DNA from: JAAZMA01 sp964564325
GTDB lineage: Bacteria > Bacillota > Clostridia > Tissierellales > Tepidimicrobiaceae
Reading direction: 5' to 3'
Assembly: GCA_964564325.1 (NCBI GenBank)
Contig: CAZMBD010000001.1
Location: forward strand, 72,844 to 136,843
Length of the DNA stretch: 64,000 nucleotides
Within the stretch, counting starts at the first letter, position 1. Each line of letters starts with the position of its first letter. This document shows, in pieces, positions 60,989 to 64,000 of this stretch. The position numbers were made by a program, and so were the translations under genes. Under the pieces are notes generated by a model. That model worked only from the letters and a program-made list of their open reading frames with translations, was not told where the DNA came from and searched no databases.

Positions 60989-62221
60989 TTATTCATATAG
61001 TGGGAATTTCTTACATAATTCTAATGTCATATTTCTTACTTCTTCCCTATCATTGTTTTCATCCAATGCTAAACTCATAATCTTTGCTATTTCCTTCATC
61101 TCATTTTCTTTCATTCCCCTTGTCGTAACTGCTGGAGTTCCAATTCTTACTCCTGAAGTTACAAATGGACTTTCTGGATCAAAAGGTATGGTATTTTTAT
61201 TAGTTGTAAGATTTACTGACTCAAAAAGTTCCTCAGCTTTTTTACCAGTTAATCCTTTAGGCCTAACATCTAATAATATTAAATGATTATCGGTACCATC
61301 AGAAACAAGTCTAAAACCTTCCTCTTTTAAAGCATCCGCTAATGCACTTGCATTTTTTATAATTTGTTTTTGGTATTCTTTAAAATCATCTTGTAATGCT
61401 TCCCCAAAACTAACTGCTTTAGCTGCAATTACATGCATTAAAGGGCCACCTTGAATGCCAGGAAATATAGCCTTGTCTATTGCCTTTTTATATTTTTCTT
61501 TGCAAAGTATAGCACCACCTCTTGGACCTCTTAAAGTTTTATGTGTAGTAGTGGTTACAAAATCTGCATATGGTACTGGACTTGGATGAAGTCCAGCTGC
61601 TACAAGTCCAGCTATATGTGCCATATCTACCATTAAATACGCTCCAACTTCATCTGCTATTTCTCTAAACTTCTTAAAATCTATTATTCTTGGATATGCA
61701 CTAGCACCTGCTACAATCATTTTAGGTTTTTCTTTAATGGCAATTTCTCTTACTTTTTGATAATCTATAACTTCTGTTTTTTCATCTACTCCATAATCTA
61801 CAAAATTAAAATATGTCCCAGATATATTAACTGGACTACCATGAGTTAGGTGTCCACCTTGTGATAAATTCATTCCCAATACCTTGTCTCCTGGTTTAAG
61901 TACTGAAAAATATACTCCTAAATTTGCATTAGAACCTGAATGAGGTTGCACATTTGCATGTTCTGCCCCAAATAACTCTTTCAATCTATCTATTGCTAAA
62001 TTTTCTACCATATCCACATATTCACAACCACCATAATATCTTCTAGCTGGATATCCTTCTGCATATTTGTTAGTCAATTGACTACCCATTGCCTCCATAA
62101 CTTGAGGACTAACAAAGTTCTCTGAAGCTATTAATTCTAAATGTTCCCTTTGCCTATTTGTTTCCATTTCAATTATTTCCATTATTTCAGGATCATTTTT
62201 TGATAAATTTGTAAAATCCAT
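60989..62221 (-). CDS. glyA: Serine hydroxymethyltransferase
   Basis: 410 residues. A PLP enzyme that interconverts serine and glycine with tetrahydrofolate. Motifs: ELIASENFVS near 28, YAEGYPARRYYGGCEYVD near 52, MVDMAHIAGLVAAGLHPSP near 195, and the PLP lysine in TTTTHKTLRGPRGG near 225. It is a single-gene unit with its own promoter and terminator, next to a divergent serine/threonine-type exporter. Confidence 0.98.
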   Translation of the reverse strand: MDFTNLSKNDPEIMEIIEMETNRQREHLELIASENFVSPQVMEAMGSQLTNKYAEGYPARRYYGGCEYVDMVENLAIDRLKELFGAEHANVQPHSGSNANLGVYFSVLKPGDKVLGMNLSQGGHLTHGSPVNISGTYFNFVDYGVDEKTEVIDYQKVREIAIKEKPKMIVAGASAYPRIIDFKKFREIADEVGAYLMVDMAHIAGLVAAGLHPSPVPYADFVTTTTHKTLRGPRGGAILCKEKYKKAIDKAIFPGIQGGPLMHVIAAKAVSFGEALQDDFKEYQKQIIKNASALADALKEEGFRLVSDGTDNHLILLDVRPKGLTGKKAEELFESVNLTTNKNTIPFDPESPFVTSGVRIGTPAVTTRGMKENEMKEIAKIMSLALDENNDREEVRNMTLELCKKFPLYE

Positions 62222-62300
62222 TTATTAAAACCTCCTTGTTTGATATAATATAAATCATTAAATAGACATAAAATAATAATATTATATTTCTTACAAATTC

Positions 62301-62329
62301 ATTATATATTTAATTTTAATTATTTACAA
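62301..62329 (-). promoter_or_regulatory. Sigma-A type promoter of glyA
   Basis: On the minus strand TTGTAA (62329-62324), 17-base spacer, and TATAAT (62306-62301), about 80 bases before the glyA start. No T-box, glycine riboswitch or other structured leader is evident in the gap. Confidence 0.7.
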
Positions 62330-62356
62330 CTATATAATCATTATGAGGTGAATTTA

Positions 62357-63142
62357 GTGGATTTAATTGAAAAAGATAGAAAAGAAGCAAAGAAACTTCT
62401 TTTATTAGCCGCCTTAACAGGCAAAGTCATGTTAAAAAATGGTGCAGAAACTTATAGAGTAGAAGACACTATTGAAAGAATTTGTAAATCTAGAAAACAA
62501 ATTAAATATGCAGATGCCTTTGTCACTCCTACTGGTATTTTTGTATCTTTAGAACATGATGGAGAAATGATGACATATCTTGTTAGAATTAAATCTATTA
62601 AAATAGATTTAAATAAAATAGCATTGGTAAATGAATTTTCTAGAGAATTTGTAAATTCTAATATGTCAATAGATGAGGGATTTCAAAAATTAAAAGAAAT
62701 CAATAAAATAAAAGGATATAATATAAAGACAAAAAATTTTCTTGGTGCAATGGCTTGCTCCTTTTTTACCCTACTATTTGGTGGAAATTTTTTAGATTTT
62801 ATATCCTCATATTTAGTAAGTTTAGTAGTTTTATTTACTATAAGTAAAATTGATAAACATAAAATGACTTTCTTTATAAATAATATTATAGGCGCTACTA
62901 TTGCATCTATTTTATCTATATTAGCAGTAAATATTGGTATTGGTCAAAATATGGATACAATAATCATAGGTTCTATCATGTCCCTAGTACCAGGAGTTCC
63001 CATTACCAACGCCCTCAGAGATACTATATCAGGAGATTTTTTATCTGGTCTCTCTAGAGGTATGGAAGCAATTTTTTCTGCACTTGCCATTGCCTTTGGC
63101 GTGGGAATTGTATTAAATATTTATTATAGGAGGTTTATATAA
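62357..63142 (+). CDS. Threonine/serine exporter-family protein, ThrE N-terminal half (YjjP type)
   Basis: About 261 residues. A cytoplasmic N-terminal part has KNGAETYRVEDTIERI near 28 and DAFVTPTGIFVSL near 55. Four or five hydrophobic segments follow, with SIMSLVPGVPITNALRD near 210 and SGLSRGMEAIF near 230. This is the DUF1212 half of a split ThrE exporter; the other half follows directly. The substrate (threonine, serine or another small acid) is not determinable. The GTG at 62357 has a GAGGTG site. Confidence 0.92.
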   Translation: MDLIEKDRKEAKKLLLLAALTGKVMLKNGAETYRVEDTIERICKSRKQIKYADAFVTPTGIFVSLEHDGEMMTYLVRIKSIKIDLNKIALVNEFSREFVNSNMSIDEGFQKLKEINKIKGYNIKTKNFLGAMACSFFTLLFGGNFLDFISSYLVSLVVLFTISKIDKHKMTFFINNIIGATIASILSILAVNIGIGQNMDTIIIGSIMSLVPGVPITNALRDTISGDFLSGLSRGMEAIFSALAIAFGVGIVLNIYYRRFI

Positions 63143-63579
63143 TGAATATTATAAAACTATTTTTATTCTCTTATTTATCTACCATAGGATTTGCTGTATT
63201 ATTTGGCATTCCTAAAAATTCCATTATTAAATCTGGTTTTATTGGAGCTATTGGATGGATTATTTTCTATGCTACTTCCTTATATTTAGATAGTAATATA
63301 ACTGGCACATTTTTTGCTGCCGTTGTTGTAGGAATTTTAGGAGAATTATTTGCTAGGCATTATAAAAAACCAGCAACAGTGTACATTATACCTGGAATAG
63401 TGCCATTAGTACCTGGTGCTGGTATGTATTATACTATGTTAGCCTTGGTTCAAAAAGATTTTCATTTAGCTGCAAGCAAAGGCACTGAAACCTTTTTTAT
63501 AGCTGCAGCTATCTCCATAGGTGTAATAATATCTACATTTTTGTCCCAATCTATAAAAAGAGTTAAGTTTAAAGCCTAA
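63142..63579 (+). CDS. Threonine/serine exporter-family protein, ThrE C-terminal half (YjjB type, DUF3815)
   Basis: 145 residues, four hydrophobic segments, with IIPGIVPLVPGAGMYYTML near 90 and GTETFFIAAAI near 117, the DUF3815 signature. It begins at the last base of the preceding gene, so the two halves are translationally coupled and should form one carrier. It ends convergently, overlapping csoR by four bases. Confidence 0.93.
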   Translation: MNIIKLFLFSYLSTIGFAVLFGIPKNSIIKSGFIGAIGWIIFYATSLYLDSNITGTFFAAVVVGILGELFARHYKKPATVYIIPGIVPLVPGAGMYYTMLALVQKDFHLAASKGTETFFIAAAISIGVIISTFLSQSIKRVKFKA

Positions 63580-63854
63580 TTTTGTTTTGTATATTTAACC
63601 ATTGTATCTACCAAACTATCTAAAGTCTCATCTCCAGTTTCTCCATCTAAATAAGATTTTAAACAATCTTTCATATGATTTTCAAGTATTAATCCACCTA
63701 CAGAATTCATAGCAGAGCGAACTGCTGCAATTTGAATCAATATATCTCCACAGCACTTCCCTTCTTCTACCATTTTTTGAATGCCTTTGACTTGTCCCTC
63801 TATTCTTCTTAACCTTTTGATAATAGCATCATTATCATTAGTTTTAAAACTCAA
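63576..63854 (-). CDS. CsoR/FrmR-family metal- or persulfide-sensing repressor
   Basis: 92 residues, all-helical. The Cys-His-Cys set typical of copper-sensing CsoR is present: Cys in EEGKCCGDIL near 34, then His and Cys in ENHMKDCLKS near 60-65. A second adjacent Cys at 35 is unusual. Persulfide sensors (CstR) share the two cysteines but lack the His, so copper sensing is favoured. The start is TTG eight bases after AGGAGG. It follows a partial membrane protein gene on the same strand, 16 bases away. Confidence 0.9.
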   Translation of the reverse strand: MSFKTNDNDAIIKRLRRIEGQVKGIQKMVEEGKCCGDILIQIAAVRSAMNSVGGLILENHMKDCLKSYLDGETGDETLDSLVDTMVKYTKQN

Positions 63855-63870
63855 GTATATTGCCTCCTAA

Positions 63871-64000
63871 CTAATATAATATCTTTACCATTTCCATAGC
63901 CTTTTCATCTTTATTTTGTATAGATTTGTCAATTTTTCTAACAATAAAAAAAGAAATTCCTAAAAATATTATTCCAGTTACAAAACCATAAGTTTCGTAA
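63871..64000 (-). CDS. C-terminal end of a membrane protein (runs off the window)
   Basis: About 42 codons remain. The visible end is a hydrophobic helix (YGFVTGIIFLGISFFIVRK) followed by a charged tail (DKSIQNKDEKAMEMVKILY) and stop at 63873-63871. The gene starts beyond the window. It is 16 bases ahead of the CsoR-like gene and likely in the same operon. Too little is left to name it. Confidence 0.6.
   Translation of the reverse strand, partial: YETYGFVTGIIFLGISFFIVRKIDKSIQNKDEKAMEMVKILY

Noticed and set aside
62222..62347. Possible T-box or glycine riboswitch upstream of glyA
   Set aside because: No specifier hairpin, no TGG-containing T-box sequence and no glycine aptamer blocks; the gap is simply AT-rich with one promoter.
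1..64000. CRISPR arrays, insertion sequences, prophage or defence systems
   Set aside because: No spaced direct repeats, transposase motifs, integrase or restriction/toxin genes were found; gene order is conserved housekeeping throughout.

Overview
The window is AT-rich (roughly 30% GC by eye) chromosomal DNA of a spore-forming, low-GC Gram-positive bacterium. Gene content and order point to Clostridia, possibly a Tissierellia-type lineage. The class is inferred from synteny and protein style, because there is no rRNA to place it more closely. Evidence for a sporulating Firmicute includes SpoIVA, YlbJ, a YteA-type zinc-finger protein, DivIVA/SepF/YlmGH, PrkC/PrpC, RemA, RqcH and a Bacillus-like ylxM-ffh-rpsP-khpA-rimM-trmD-rplS-ylqF-rnhB-ylqG-ylqH-yraN series. 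Almost all genes are on the minus strand. The plus-strand exceptions are tmcAL, ylbJ, rpmB, rqcH, one tRNA-Pro and a two-gene thrE-type exporter.

Layout, read in the direction of minus-strand transcription (right to left). 62.2-60.9 kb holds glyA with its own promoter and terminator. 60.9-56.5 kb holds a PDZ/radical SAM DUF512 protein, der, plsY and gpsA, followed by spoIVA convergent with tRNA-Pro. 54.7-50.1 kb is a division cluster: a small membrane protein, a HlyD-like adaptor, yggS, sepF, yggT, ylmH and divIVA. 50.0-46.4 kb holds a short DAHP synthase, a yteA-like gene, lspA, rluD and pyrR. 44.6-28.4 kb is a long housekeeping block: yicC-remA-gmk-rpoZ-coaBC, priA-def-fmt-yugP-rsmB-rlmN-prpC-prkC-rsgA-rpe, then a TPP-riboswitch-controlled thiT-thiN pair. 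27.8-22.1 kb holds yloU-fakA-like-recG-rsmD-coaD and a coiled-coil gene. 19.5-14.3 kb holds ackA, yceD-rpmF, plsX-acpP-rnc and an Elp3-like radical SAM gene. 14.3-0 kb holds smc-ftsY, ylxM-ffh-rpsP-khpA-rimM-trmD, rplS-ylqF-rnhB-ylqG-ylqH-yraN-yifB and the start of dprA.

Functionally the window covers protein targeting (SRP/FtsY), ribosome assembly and RNA modification, translation quality control (RqcH), replication restart and repair (PriA, RecG, SMC), phospholipid synthesis (PlsX, PlsY, GpsA, AcpP), cell division, sporulation and Ser/Thr phosphorylation signalling. I saw no insertion sequence, prophage, CRISPR array or defence island.

The points most worth a second look are: an orphan FliK-like/FlhB-like gene pair outside any flagellar locus; a yggS gene that apparently starts at ATT; a promoter embedded in a terminator so that only read-through RNA forms the hairpin (ftsY/ylxM); a long near-perfect stem-loop just ahead of the RNase III gene; and a HlyD-type adaptor with no transporter partner in the division cluster. 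Several genes use TTG or GTG starts with strong Shine-Dalgarno sites, so their 5' ends are set here by ribosome-binding-site position and not by the longest reading frame.
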